DNA of 64,000 nucleotides from Candidatus Gastranaerophilales bacterium (GTDB taxonomy: Bacteria > Cyanobacteriota > Vampirovibrionia > Gastranaerophilales > Gastranaerophilaceae), in assembly GCA_900770525.1 (NCBI GenBank), contig CAAHDT010000005.1, forward strand, positions 34,705 to 98,704, written 5' to 3'. The notes under the pieces are model-generated. The model was not told where the DNA came from, did not search any database, and worked only from the letters and a program-made list of their open reading frames with translations. Shown piece after piece: positions 8,066-16,771 of this stretch. The first letter of the stretch is position 1; every line of letters begins with the position of its first letter. The position numbers were made by a program, and so were the translations under genes.

Positions 8066-8933
8066 ATGGAAAGAAAAATCAAAAATCCTGGAAACCCAGT
8101 CATAGAACGGTTTTCGGGGGGGGGGTAACCTTCTAAGCAGTAATAACAAGGGTTTTGGCACCACTCAACACTGTCAAGTAGAAAAAAGAGCCTTTACCCT
8201 TGCCGAGGTTCTAATCACCCTTGGCATAATCGGAATAGTTGCAGCAATGACTTTACCGACATTAATTTCCGGATATCAAAAGAAACAGACAGTAACCCAA
8301 TTAAAAAAAGCGTATTCTGAAATAAATCAAGCCATCCTAATTTCACAAGCAAAATATGGAACGTTAGACCAATGGGATTTTTCAGATTTAGCAACACAAG
8401 AAGAACAAACTACCTACTTCGGTGAGCACTATCTGTTGCCTAATATAAAAACGCTAAGAGTATGTACTCCAACTTCAGAGGAATGTTGGGCTAAAACTTA
8501 TACACTTGATGGGCAGGAAAGAAATATTCATTCATCAAATCGTAAAAATCCGGATAATTCATTTATTGCTGCATCCGGATATTCTGTATATTATTGGGTG
8601 CATGCTGTCGGAAATGGTGGATGGATTGTTATAGATACAAATGGTCCTAAAAAGCCCAATATTATAGGAAAAGATGTTTTCCCTTTTGTAATGAGCTGGG
8701 GAAATTCAAATCAAAATTCTTCTACAAAGGGAGATACCTGCCAAGGGTACAAATTGGGGCTTTATCCTTATAATTTGGCATGTAAGGTTATGCCTACACG
8801 AGATGAGTTGATAAATGGAGGTACAACGGTATCTAATTGTAAAAAAGGTACGAACAGTGTTTTAGCTGGTTATGCTTGCTCTGCTTTAATCATGTACGAT
8901 AACTGGGAAATTTCAAAAGATTATCCGTGGTAA
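8066..8933 (+). CDS. Prepilin-type protein, leader out of frame at a G10 tract (phase-variable or disrupted)
   Basis: Type IV pilin/pseudopilin-like protein. ATG 8066 follows a strong GGAGG (spacing five), but the frame meets TAA at 8126 directly after ten G residues (8116-8125). With nine G the frame runs on as 288 codons: a 42-residue leader, then the cleavage-site motif RA/FTLAEVLITLGIIG with Glu at +5, a hydrophobic helix and a globular domain containing DTNGPKKPN and GKDVF and ending in a DYPW tail. No usable start lies between the tract and the hydrophobic helix; ATG 8247 lies inside the helix. So the gene is either switched by slipped-strand mispairing at the tract or off by mutation or base-calling error. 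Its own promoter is at 7790-7818. Unlike the other four pilin genes here it has no divergent regulator. Confidence 0.75.
8116..8125. repeat. G10 homopolymer tract in the pilin leader
   Basis: Ten consecutive G residues in an otherwise AT-rich genome, inside the coding leader. Ten G gives an immediate TAA; nine G (or 12) opens the frame into the pilin domain. Poly-G tracts of this length are classic slipped-strand phase-variation sites. Confidence 0.85.
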
Positions 8934-8964
8934 ATAAAGTTAATAGCTTTTTAAATCATTAAAA

Positions 8965-8993
8965 GGCGCGACAACCTAAATGGTTGTCGCGCG
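8965..8993 (-). terminator. Strong convergent terminator hairpin
   Basis: An 11-base GC-rich stem GCGCGACAACC / GGTTGTCGCGC with a five-base loop, between the pilin and the convergent glycosylase. The T run (TTTT) is on the minus strand, so it serves the glycosylase transcript best and may stop both. Confidence 0.75.
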
Positions 8994-9016
8994 CTAATCT
9001 AAAAAACTTATATAAC

Positions 9017-9670
9017 CTATACCTTAGCAGTTAAAGTTCCGAAAACCAAATTATTATTTGATTGTGTATGGTTAACGTCAGGCAAGATTGTATCTTTGAT
9101 GTTCTTCAAGTCTTGTTGCATTAATCTTCTTGGAGAACCTTCATCCATTGAATGATTTCTTAACAAGTATGATGGGTGGAAGATTGTCATTGCTTTGTAA
9201 TCAACACCATCTACAGTAACAGTCATCCATTGACCTCTAACTTTAGAGATAGTTTGTTTTTTGTCTAAAGTAACAAATGATTTTAGAGCTGTAGCACCAC
9301 ACAAGATGATTGCATCAGGTTTGATGATATCAATTTGTGCATTTAAAAATTTTCTGCAAGCCATTTTTTCTTCGTCAGTAGGAACTCTGTTTTCAGGTGG
9401 ACGGCATTTTACAGTGTTGATGATGTATAAGTCCTCATCTCTTGAAATTCCTGCTTCTGTTAAGAACTGAGTTAGTAATTGTCCGGCTCTTCCGACAAAT
9501 GGTCTACCTGTTTCATCTTCCATTTCCCCCGGAGCTTCACCAATTAAAACTATTCTTGCAGTAGAAGCGTTCCCATCTGAAAATACAATATTATTACGAG
9601 TTGATGCTAGTGCACAACCGTTACAATTTTCGCATTTTTGTCTAACTATTTCCAGACAATTGTTCTTCAT
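9017..9670 (-). CDS. Family-4 uracil-DNA glycosylase (4Fe-4S), copy 2
   Basis: Second uracil-DNA glycosylase of the iron-sulfur family, 217 residues from the ATG at 9670 (GAGGAG seven bases upstream; an in-frame GTG at 9676 is too close to it). GEAPG at 44-48, EDETGRPFVGRAGQLLT, cysteines C16, C19, C89 and C105, and HPSYLLRN at 165-172 match copy 1 at 5597-6181 position for position. The C-terminus is longer and Asn-rich. The start overlaps the end of the upstream alanine/sodium symporter gene by 29 bases, so the two are translationally coupled on one transcript. Confidence 0.92.
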   Translation of the reverse strand: MKNNCLEIVRQKCENCNGCALASTRNNIVFSDGNASTARIVLIGEAPGEMEDETGRPFVGRAGQLLTQFLTEAGISRDEDLYIINTVKCRPPENRVPTDEEKMACRKFLNAQIDIIKPDAIILCGATALKSFVTLDKKQTISKVRGQWMTVTVDGVDYKAMTIFHPSYLLRNHSMDEGSPRRLMQQDLKNIKDTILPDVNHTQSNNNLVFGTLTAKV

Positions 9671-11144
9671 TTTCACTCTCCTCTTTCTCTATTTTGAATA
9701 AGCCTACGTTATATTTTTTACAATACCTTTTTAATTCTTTAATAACAACATCCGAAAGTATGAAAACTGCTATTAAATTTGGAACTGCTAAGAACAAAGT
9801 AAACGCATCTGAAAGATTTATTATACTTTTAAAATTCATCGCAGAACCTATTACAATGAATATACAATATATAACCTGAAAAGCCCTTGTTGTCAATTTT
9901 GTATCGCCAAACAAGAATGTCCAACCTTTAACCCCATAGTATGAACCGCATAGCATTGTTGATAGTACAAAGCAACTTGCCATAATTGTTAACAATATCG
10001 GGAAAAATGGACAAACTGTTGCAAAAGCTTTGGAGGTTAATTCAATTCCTGCAAGTCCGCTACTTTGTAAATAAACTCCACTGATTACGATTACAAAAGC
10101 GGTTGCGGCTCCCACAATAACCGTGTCAACAAACGGCTGTAACATCGCAATAAATGCTTGGGCTACCGGTTTGTTAGTTCTTACGGCAGAAAACGCAATT
10201 GGCGCTGTGCCGAGTCCTGCTTCGTTTGCAAACATTGCACGTCTAAATCCCCATAACATACAAGCGAAAGCTCCGCCTTGCAAAGCTTGTGGCTTGAAAG
10301 CTTCTTTTATTATAAGGTGAATTGCGTGTGGGAAATGACCAATATTTATTAAGCAAATTACAAACGCAGAAAGTACATATAAAGTACACATTACCGGAGT
10401 AACTTTTGAGGTGAATTTTCCGATAGCTTTAATTCCGCCGATTATTGTAACGTATGTAATAATTGCAACAATTAAACCAAGTAGCCAACTTTGATTATAA
10501 AAGAAACTGTTTGTACCACCTGTTACCTCTGTTATTTGAGTTGTCATTGCATTAATTTGGAACAAATTCCACCCGCCAATCATTGCAAATATACAGCATA
10601 CTGCATAAGCTTTTGCTAAATACGGAGCAACACCTCCGAGCAATTTATGATTTTTAAGCCCTGCTGCAATATAATACATCGGACCACCTGCAACGGAACC
10701 GTCTTTATTAACTTTTCTGAATTTTAATCCTAACAAAACTTCTGCAAATTTTAGTGCCATTGAAAACACGCCCGCAATCATCATCCAAAAGATAACCCCA
10801 GGACCACCAATAGACACGGCAGCAGCAGAACCTGCAACGTTCCCAATACCGGCTGAGGCAGATATTGTTGCAGTAAGCGCTTGGAAAGCTGAAACTTCTC
10901 CGTGTTTTTTACGTTGGATTATATCTTTGTGCTCGTAGTTTTTGGTGATAAGTTTTATTGCGTGCTTAAATCCCCAAAAACCAATAAAGCGTGTCCTTAT
11001 TGTAAAATACAATGCAGCAGTCATAAGCAAGACTACCAAAAATTCAATCTTTACTCCGTGAATTGTTACGGAAGAAAAGATTATCCCTGAAATTTTATCG
11101 GCTATAGGGGAAAGTAAACTATCTATTGCGCTATCTAAGTTCAT
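9642..11144 (-). CDS. Alanine/glycine:cation symporter (AGCS family)
   Basis: Sodium- or proton-coupled uptake of alanine or glycine. The 500 residues form about 11 membrane helices. The family signature is visible in the GEVSAFQALTATISASAGIG region (about 82-101), GNVAGSAAAVSIGGPG, and GSVAGGPMYYI (about 148-158). A Glu-rich soluble tail ends the protein. The gene stands upstream of uracil-DNA glycosylase copy 2 with a 29-base overlap; this pairing looks like transcriptional convenience rather than shared function. Exact substrate is not determined by sequence. Confidence 0.92.
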   Translation of the reverse strand: MNLDSAIDSLLSPIADKISGIIFSSVTIHGVKIEFLVVLLMTAALYFTIRTRFIGFWGFKHAIKLITKNYEHKDIIQRKKHGEVSAFQALTATISASAGIGNVAGSAAAVSIGGPGVIFWMMIAGVFSMALKFAEVLLGLKFRKVNKDGSVAGGPMYYIAAGLKNHKLLGGVAPYLAKAYAVCCIFAMIGGWNLFQINAMTTQITEVTGGTNSFFYNQSWLLGLIVAIITYVTIIGGIKAIGKFTSKVTPVMCTLYVLSAFVICLINIGHFPHAIHLIIKEAFKPQALQGGAFACMLWGFRRAMFANEAGLGTAPIAFSAVRTNKPVAQAFIAMLQPFVDTVIVGAATAFVIVISGVYLQSSGLAGIELTSKAFATVCPFFPILLTIMASCFVLSTMLCGSYYGVKGWTFLFGDTKLTTRAFQVIYCIFIVIGSAMNFKSIINLSDAFTLFLAVPNLIAVFILSDVVIKELKRYCKKYNVGLFKIEKEESENEEQLSGNS

Positions 11145-11205
11145 CGTATGATTATTCTACCACAAACACACAGAAATACTACATTTTATCTGTTTTATAA
11201 AAGAA

Positions 11206-11229
11206 CAAGGCGACATAAATGCCGCCTTG
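11206..11229 (-). terminator. Terminator for the 11.3-12.0 kb pilin gene
   Basis: CAAGGCG / CGCCTTG stem with a ten-base loop, followed on the minus strand by TTCTTTT. It lies after the stop codon of the minus-strand pilin gene and before the symporter start. Confidence 0.6.
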
Positions 11230-11293
11230 ACTCCGAGATTAATTTTTGGAACCATTTAATCACGGAAGAAAATTATTTTTGTCCTAGCAAAAA

Positions 11294-11968
11294 TTACTTG
11301 CCACCGAACAATACAGTGTTAGCTGCAGTTGTCTTAGGTACGATTGTTTGATCATACAAAAGAACCGGATACATATCTGTAGGGTTTGATACCTTACAAT
11401 TTGTTCCTTCAGTACCAGCATCACATTCTACCAACTTGTTAGGATTCTTAGCACCGTTTACGTCAATGATACCTTGACATTTGTTAGCTTCGGTACAATT
11501 TCCACTGTTTTTAGGGAATGATAATGTTGTACCATCATTAAAGAAGTATGTGTAGTTGTTGCTAGCTGCATTACCTTTTCCACCAAAAAGAGCAGAACCT
11601 GCTGAATTATAATTTCTAGTTCCTGCACCATTTTGCCATGAATCATTATTACCACAAGTACCGGCACCACCACCACAAACTCTAGCAACATTCATTCTGT
11701 TGTTGAATAAGTTGTACAAAGAGGCTGCAGTGCTACCTCTACCAGTATCACCAGTTGCAGTTGCTTGTGACAAATCGTAATCATCCAATGCAACGTTCAA
11801 AACTACAGCTTGAGATAATACTGACAATGCTTTTTTGTAAGCTGTTCTATATTGTGCACCTTGAGTTGAATTTAACAATGTAGGCATTGTCATAGCAGCT
11901 ACGACACCAATGATACCCAAAGTGATCAATACTTCAGCCAAAGTAAACGCGTTTCTTTGTTTCATCAT
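11294..11968 (-). CDS. Prepilin-type protein (divergent from XRE regulator)
   Basis: Prepilin-like surface protein of about 224 residues. A short leader (MMKQRNA) precedes FTLAEVLITLGIIG with Glu at +5 and a hydrophobic helix, the substrate signature of prepilin peptidase. The mature domain is Gly/Asn/Thr-rich with paired cysteines and contains DVNGAKNPN, a motif shared with the other pilins here. The start at 11968 has an AAAGGA sequence; the frame remains open upstream to 11995 without such support. The gene is divergent from the XRE gene at 12156, with inverted repeats between. No pilus assembly genes are in the window, so the machine that exports it is elsewhere. Confidence 0.85.
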   Translation of the reverse strand: MMKQRNAFTLAEVLITLGIIGVVAAMTMPTLLNSTQGAQYRTAYKKALSVLSQAVVLNVALDDYDLSQATATGDTGRGSTAASLYNLFNNRMNVARVCGGGAGTCGNNDSWQNGAGTRNYNSAGSALFGGKGNAASNNYTYFFNDGTTLSFPKNSGNCTEANKCQGIIDVNGAKNPNKLVECDAGTEGTNCKVSNPTDMYPVLLYDQTIVPKTTAANTVLFGGK

Positions 11969-12073
11969 AATAGAAATCCTTTCTCTTATTCCCAATGATT
12001 TTCTTATTTCACAATATTTATATGCAAAAATATCATGAATTTTAATCTTTATATTTAGATTATAACATATTTT

Positions 12074-12088
12074 TATTGAATGTCAATA
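12074..12088. promoter_or_regulatory. Inverted repeats between pilin and XRE gene
   Basis: TATTGA-ATG-TCAATA, a perfect 6-3-6 inverted repeat, in the 187-base gap shared by the divergent pilin and XRE genes. A second repeat, TAATCT-N8-AGATTA, lies at 12043-12062. Either could be the XRE operator; this is inferred from position and symmetry. Confidence 0.45.
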
Positions 12089-12155
12089 TAAAACTTAATA
12101 ATAATATGTTTTTTATTTCCCAAAAAATATATTAAAATTTATATTGAGGCTATTT

Positions 12156-12482
12156 ATGGACGAGAAAGTTTTACCAAAATATCTTGGCGAAAAAATTAAA
12201 ACACTAAGAAAAAGCGCTAAATACACGCAAGAAGTTTTTAGCGAAAAGATTGGTATTGAGCCTCAAAACCTCAGTCGAATAGAGCGCGGATTGAACTTTC
12301 CATCTCTTGCAACTTTTTTAAAGATTACAGAAGTGCTCAATATAAAGCCGAACGACTTGTTGGATGTTGAATCTTATATGGAAGAAAATTTGCTTGAGAA
12401 CACTATTATAAACATCGTAAAATCCCAACCACTCAATCAAAAAAGAGTTATTTACAAGTTGGTCAAGGCTTTTGTAGAGTAA
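12156..12482 (+). CDS. XRE-family helix-turn-helix regulator
   Basis: A 108-residue DNA-binding protein with a Cro/C1-type helix-turn-helix at about residues 9-60 (IKTLRKSAKYTQEVFSEKIG, then NLSRIERG) and a helical C-terminal tail (about 68-108) probably used for dimerisation. GAGG seven bases before the ATG at 12156 sets the start; an upstream TTG at 12144 overlaps that signal. It is divergent from the pilin gene at 11294-11968 and is most simply its regulator. Two similar arrangements occur at 33.8 and 44.1 kb. Confidence 0.88.
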   Translation: MDEKVLPKYLGEKIKTLRKSAKYTQEVFSEKIGIEPQNLSRIERGLNFPSLATFLKITEVLNIKPNDLLDVESYMEENLLENTIINIVKSQPLNQKRVIYKLVKAFVE

Positions 12483-12483
12483 G

Positions 12484-12533
12484 ATGAACATTTCTTGTTC
12501 ATTTTCTCTTCTTTTACATCAGAGAAGAGAAAA
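12484..12533 (+). terminator. Tandem hairpins after the XRE gene
   Basis: TGAACA / TGTTCA followed by TTTTCTCTTCTTTT, then a longer TTTTCTCTTCT / AGAGAAGAGAAAA hairpin. The first has the form of a weak intrinsic terminator. Confidence 0.5.
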
Positions 12534-12551
12534 AAGAAATATTAAAAATAT

Positions 12552-12861
12552 ACTGTCATTCTGAAAACTTAGTAAATTTATACGAATGTAATGAGTATAA
12601 AATTTACAAGTTATTCAGAATCTATCCACTGGGAAAATTTTAGTATGGTTGGATTGTGTGCCGGATGTCGTAACTGCTTTGCGATGGCTAGCTCCTGAAT
12701 AAGATAAAAATTAGTACTAGCAAACTTTTAAACTCGTCTTGAATTTGCTCCACGCTCACAGAGTTTTGCTGTTATGTCTTTCAGCATAGTCAGCTCAATC
12801 TGTTCGCTATCCGGACTCACTTCGTTCCGTCCGTACGCAAATTCGCTTTCAGGATGACAGT
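12552..12861. repeat. MITE-like element, copy 2 (310 bp)
   Basis: Bounded by ACTGTCATTCTGAAA and TTTCAGGATGACAGT, a 15-bp terminal inverted repeat with one mismatch. It carries the same internal TATTCAGAATCTA block and a GGCTAGCTCCTGAA block as the copy at 7841-8006, plus about 140 extra bases. It fills most of the 495-base gap between the XRE gene and grpE and contains no open frame of note. No target-site duplication is obvious. Confidence 0.6.
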
Positions 12862-12977
12862 GTTTTACTAATTGTAATTTTCTACGTGTACCTCAAATAT
12901 TAAAAAATAATAAATTTTATTTAATTCTTGTTTTTGTTATCCTATAATTACTATATGATATTAAAAGAGGTAGAGAT

Positions 12978-13556
12978 ATGAAACATAAACATGGACATAA
13001 CCCGTTTAAAAACGAAAATATAACAGAAACCAACAATGAAGAAATTAAAGAAAATGATGCTCCGGAAGTTTCTGCAGAAGAAACTGAAGCCAATGTCGAT
13101 AATTCAGACTTTGACAAACTTAAAGAAGATTTTGACAAGTTAAACAATCAATATTTGCGTTTGGCTGCAGATTTTGACAATTACAGAAAAAGACAAGAAG
13201 CAGAAAGAGAAAATCTGTTAAAGTTTGGAACGGAAAATGCGCTTAAAAAACTTATCGAAGTTTTGGATAACTTTGAAAGAGGACAAAAAGCTCTTGAAAA
13301 TCTTGATGATTGCCAAAAAGTTAAAGAAAGTTTCGGATTAGTTCATAAACAAGTTGTTGAAACCTTGAACAAACTCGGAATGGAAGAAATAAAGGCGGAA
13401 GGCGAAGAATTTGACCCGAATTTCCACGAAGCAGTTATGAGAACTCCAACCGCTGACTATCCGGAAAATACAATTATCAATGAATTGCAAAAAGGTTACA
13501 AAATGGGTGACAAAGTTTTGCGCCCGACATTGGTAAATGTTGCCGCTGCAGAGTAG
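12978..13556 (+). CDS. grpE: GrpE nucleotide-exchange factor
   Basis: Releases ADP from DnaK in the Hsp70 cycle. The 192 residues have an acidic disordered N-terminus (1-50), a long paired helix (about 50-105, with LRLAADFDNYRKRQEAERE) and the C-terminal beta domain with EEFDPNFHEAVMRT and the terminal GYKMGDKVLRPTLVNVA. AGAGG precedes the ATG. dnaJ follows 63 bases later; dnaK is not adjacent, so the usual hrcA-grpE-dnaK-dnaJ order is broken here. Confidence 0.95.
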   Translation: MKHKHGHNPFKNENITETNNEEIKENDAPEVSAEETEANVDNSDFDKLKEDFDKLNNQYLRLAADFDNYRKRQEAERENLLKFGTENALKKLIEVLDNFERGQKALENLDDCQKVKESFGLVHKQVVETLNKLGMEEIKAEGEEFDPNFHEAVMRTPTADYPENTIINELQKGYKMGDKVLRPTLVNVAAAE

Positions 13557-13619
13557 ATTTGAAATAAAAAATAATGTAGATATATAATAAAGAAGATGAT
13601 ACTGGAAGAACAGGAAAAA

Positions 13620-14750
13620 ATGGCAGACTTTTATGAGATATTAGGCGTTGAAAAAAATGCCTCAAAAGATGAGATAAAATCGGCTTTTAGAAAAAAAGCC
13701 AGAACATTACACCCCGATGTAAATAAAGCTCCGGATGCGGAAGAAAAGTTCAAAGAACTCGGCAAAGCGTACGAAACTTTGATGGATGATAATAAACGTG
13801 CAACTTACGACAGATATGGTGAAGACGGACTTAAGAATGCAGGTTTTAATACAAACGGACCATTTGACGGTGGTTTTGGCGATTTGAATGATATATTTAA
13901 TTCATTCTTTGGTGGATTTGGCGGTGGTTTCGGATTCGGTGGCGGACGCCCTGACCCGAATGCTCCACAAGCAGGAGATGACTTAAGGTATGATGTTGAA
14001 ATATCTTTTGAAGAAGCAGTTTTTGGAGTTTCTAAAGAAATTAAATTTGAACACCTTGAAACTTGTTCAGAATGCGGTGGAACTGGTGCCGAAAAAGGTT
14101 CTCAGCCTGTAACGTGCCCAACTTGTCATGGTACCGGTCAGGTTCAAACTGTTGCAAGAACGCCGTTAGGTGCATTTACGCAAATTACTCAATGTCCTGA
14201 TTGTCATGGTTCAGGGGTGAAGATTTCTAAACCTTGTAAAGCTTGTAAAGGTTATGGAAAAGTTGAAAAAGAACGTAAAATTGAGGTTAAAATTCCTGCA
14301 GGGGTTGACAACCATTCTAAGATGAGAATTGCAGGGGAAGGCGATGCTGGCAAAAACGGTGGAAGAGCAGGTGATTTGTTCGTTGTTATTCATGTTAAAC
14401 CTTCCGAATACTTTACAAGAGATGGTGCAGATGTTTATACAAAACTTCAAATTACTCCGGAACAAGCAGTTCTGGGGGATGTTGTAACAATTAAAACCCT
14501 TGATGGTGAACAGAAAGTTCAAATTCATGCCGGAATTCAGAATGGTAACACAATTAAACTTAAAAATGCGGGAGTTCCAATACTTTCAAGACCTTCTCAA
14601 AGAGGGGAGCATATAATTGTTGTTTCTGTTAAGATTCCGACTCAATTGAGCGAACAGGAAAGAGATTTATATAGAAAAATATATGAACTTAAAACAGGTA
14701 AAAAACCTCAAGAGTCTTTGCTCTCTAAGGTAAAAGGAGTATTTCAATAA
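13620..14750 (+). CDS. dnaJ: DnaJ (type I Hsp40 co-chaperone)
   Basis: Stimulates DnaK ATPase and delivers unfolded clients. From the ATG at 13620 (AGGA five bases upstream) the protein has 376 residues. Its J domain has HPD at 31-33, followed by a Gly/Phe-rich region (about 75-112), a zinc-finger domain with four CxxCxGxG-type repeats (C149, C166, C192, C206) and the C-terminal substrate-binding domains. An upstream in-frame ATG at 13596 has no ribosome-binding site. The stop codon overlaps the next start (TAATG), so translation is coupled to the beta-propeller gene. Confidence 0.95.
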   Translation: MADFYEILGVEKNASKDEIKSAFRKKARTLHPDVNKAPDAEEKFKELGKAYETLMDDNKRATYDRYGEDGLKNAGFNTNGPFDGGFGDLNDIFNSFFGGFGGGFGFGGGRPDPNAPQAGDDLRYDVEISFEEAVFGVSKEIKFEHLETCSECGGTGAEKGSQPVTCPTCHGTGQVQTVARTPLGAFTQITQCPDCHGSGVKISKPCKACKGYGKVEKERKIEVKIPAGVDNHSKMRIAGEGDAGKNGGRAGDLFVVIHVKPSEYFTRDGADVYTKLQITPEQAVLGDVVTIKTLDGEQKVQIHAGIQNGNTIKLKNAGVPILSRPSQRGEHIIVVSVKIPTQLSEQERDLYRKIYELKTGKKPQESLLSKVKGVFQ

Positions 14751-16180
14751 TGCGTAAAGTTTTAATCGGATTAAGTGTATTGGCTTGTTTGTCACTTGGA
14801 GCAGCTTTTGCGACTCCTTTGCCTGACAATGTTCAAAACTTTGTAAAAGCAAGTTTTCCCAATACAAATTTCCGATTTGACGGTGTTGTAATTCTTCCTG
14901 ACAATACAGTTTATTTGCCGTTAATCCCGTCAAAGTTTAACGATGACAAGCCTGTTAAAATTAAGTCTACAATTCCGGCAGGTGAGAGCATGAGCCAAAA
15001 GCCGAATGCGGTAATTCTTAGTAATGACTATGTTCTTTTAAAAATGTTGGCAACAAACAGAGGTAAATTCACCGTAGTAAATATGACAGTTCCTCCGTTA
15101 GAATTGAGAACCGGTTTGTTACCGCAAGATATGCTGGTTCCGAAGAACTTTATTGTTCCTTCAAACCTAAAAAATATTGTAGGAAACTTGAACATAACAA
15201 CCAGCAGAGATTCAGGACTTGTAATCCCTGTTTACCAACCTAAGACCAGCGCTGTTGTAAATTCTTTAGCTGCAACTCCGCAATTGCAAAACAGAACGTT
15301 TTATATTACGACAAATGCATCTAAGTATATTCAAGTGTTGACTCCTGACAGAAAAACTCCAAATTATGCGTTTTATCAGGAAAACAATCCAATTTGCATG
15401 AAAAATTATCAAGATTTTTTGCTTGTAACCTCATTTGATAAAAAATCTCTTGATGTAATATCTCTTGCAGACGAAAAAGTTATAAAAGAAATTGATTTCA
15501 AAACTCAACCTGAAGAAATTGTGATTGATGAGAAAAACAAACTTGCGTATATATCAAGTGGGGAAGATGCAAGCATGTACGTTGTAGATTTAAATACAAT
15601 GACAATCAAAAAACAACTGAAACTTAACGGTATGTGTGAAAAAGTTATATTGAGCCCCGATGGTACAAAGTTATTTTATAATGACAAACAGACCCGTGAA
15701 ATTTGGGTAGTAGAATTGGATAACGATTACCTGCTAAAGGAAATCGGACGTTTCCCAAATGTTTCGAGAATAGCATATGCGAACGGTAAGGTTTACGTAA
15801 CAAGTCGTACCAAAAACAGATTAGCGATTGTTGATTATGAAACAATGGGATTGATGTCGGAAAATGAAATTTCTGAAAAACCTGTAGATATGCTTGTCTA
15901 CAAGAATGAGCTATATATTTTAGGAGCAGGTAACAAGACTTTAGATGTTATTGATACAACTCTTGACACGATTGTAAAGCAAATTCCGCTTTCATCAAAC
16001 CAATTCCCTAGTAAAATTACAAGGGTAGGAAATTCAAATATTGCAGTTGTGACAGATGCAAAAGCCGGTGTTTATTCGGTTATTGACTTAGACAAGAAAG
16101 CTGTTGTTAAAACATATCAGTTAGATGTTCCGGTAAGTTCAATTGTAATTACTAACAAGATTAAGAAGATAGGCAAATGA
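14750..16180 (+). CDS. Exported beta-propeller (YVTN-type) repeat protein
   Basis: A 476-residue protein with a signal peptide (1-21, ending AAFA). Two parts follow: an N-terminal beta-rich domain of unknown type (about 22-185) and a C-terminal series of about six to seven 40-residue repeats (about 190-470) with patterns such as VYVTSRTKNRLAIVDYE and ELYILGAGNKTLDVIDT, typical of YVTN/surface-layer beta-propellers. Probably a periplasmic or surface binding protein. It is translationally coupled to dnaJ upstream and, by a four-base overlap, to a methyltransferase downstream. The ligand is unknown. Confidence 0.75.
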   Translation: MRKVLIGLSVLACLSLGAAFATPLPDNVQNFVKASFPNTNFRFDGVVILPDNTVYLPLIPSKFNDDKPVKIKSTIPAGESMSQKPNAVILSNDYVLLKMLATNRGKFTVVNMTVPPLELRTGLLPQDMLVPKNFIVPSNLKNIVGNLNITTSRDSGLVIPVYQPKTSAVVNSLAATPQLQNRTFYITTNASKYIQVLTPDRKTPNYAFYQENNPICMKNYQDFLLVTSFDKKSLDVISLADEKVIKEIDFKTQPEEIVIDEKNKLAYISSGEDASMYVVDLNTMTIKKQLKLNGMCEKVILSPDGTKLFYNDKQTREIWVVELDNDYLLKEIGRFPNVSRIAYANGKVYVTSRTKNRLAIVDYETMGLMSENEISEKPVDMLVYKNELYILGAGNKTLDVIDTTLDTIVKQIPLSSNQFPSKITRVGNSNIAVVTDAKAGVYSVIDLDKKAVVKTYQLDVPVSSIVITNKIKKIGK

Positions 16181-16746
16181 TACAAGACTTTGATTTAACC
16201 ACGCAAGAAATATTAAAAAGTTTAGAGAAAACTCAAAGAGATTTTTGGAATATTTCTCGCCCAACGGCATTATTTTTACACCAATTAATCAAAACAGAAG
16301 GTTTTGTATCCGGTATTGAAGTTGGTACTTCTAACGGCTATAGCGGAATTTGGCTTGGTAAAGCATTCAAGGCAAATGGTGGACATCTCACAACAATAGA
16401 GTTTTACGAAAAAAGATATTCTATAGCACAAGCTAATTTTGAGAAATGTGGGGTAGCTGATGTTATAACAATTCGTCCCGGTGAAGCTGTTAAGGTTTTA
16501 GAATATTTGCCCGATGATTTCAAGGTTGATTTTGCTTTTGTCGATGCAAACAAAAGAGAATCTGTTGATTACTTTAGATTAATTCATCCGCATTTGAAGG
16601 TTGGTGGAATTTACACATGCGACAATGTCCTTTCCCATAAAGAGAAGGTGCAAACGTATATCGATGCAGTTAATGCTCATCCTGATTACAGACATACGGT
16701 TCTTGATTTGCCGGCTGGCTTATCTTTTGCAAGAAAACTTCGCTAA
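16177..16746 (+). CDS. O-methyltransferase family 3-like, SAM-dependent
   Basis: Class I methyltransferase of 189 residues. The SAM-binding motif I appears as GIEVGTSNGYSGIWLG (about 47-62), the acidic end of strand 2 as TTIEFYEKRY, and the family-typical DFAFVDANK with the metal-binding aspartate region near residue 118. These fit the catechol-O-methyltransferase/caffeoyl-CoA-like group. It begins inside the stop codon of the propeller gene (ATGA overlap) and is the last gene of grpE-dnaJ-propeller-methyltransferase. Substrate unknown. Confidence 0.82.
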   Translation: MIQDFDLTTQEILKSLEKTQRDFWNISRPTALFLHQLIKTEGFVSGIEVGTSNGYSGIWLGKAFKANGGHLTTIEFYEKRYSIAQANFEKCGVADVITIRPGEAVKVLEYLPDDFKVDFAFVDANKRESVDYFRLIHPHLKVGGIYTCDNVLSHKEKVQTYIDAVNAHPDYRHTVLDLPAGLSFARKLR

Positions 16747-16771
16747 TATATTTTGCAATAAATATAGTTTT

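Noticed and set aside
7904..8164. An 86-codon minus-strand frame across the G tract
   Set aside because: Made of repeat-element and pilin-leader antisense sequence; no start signal.
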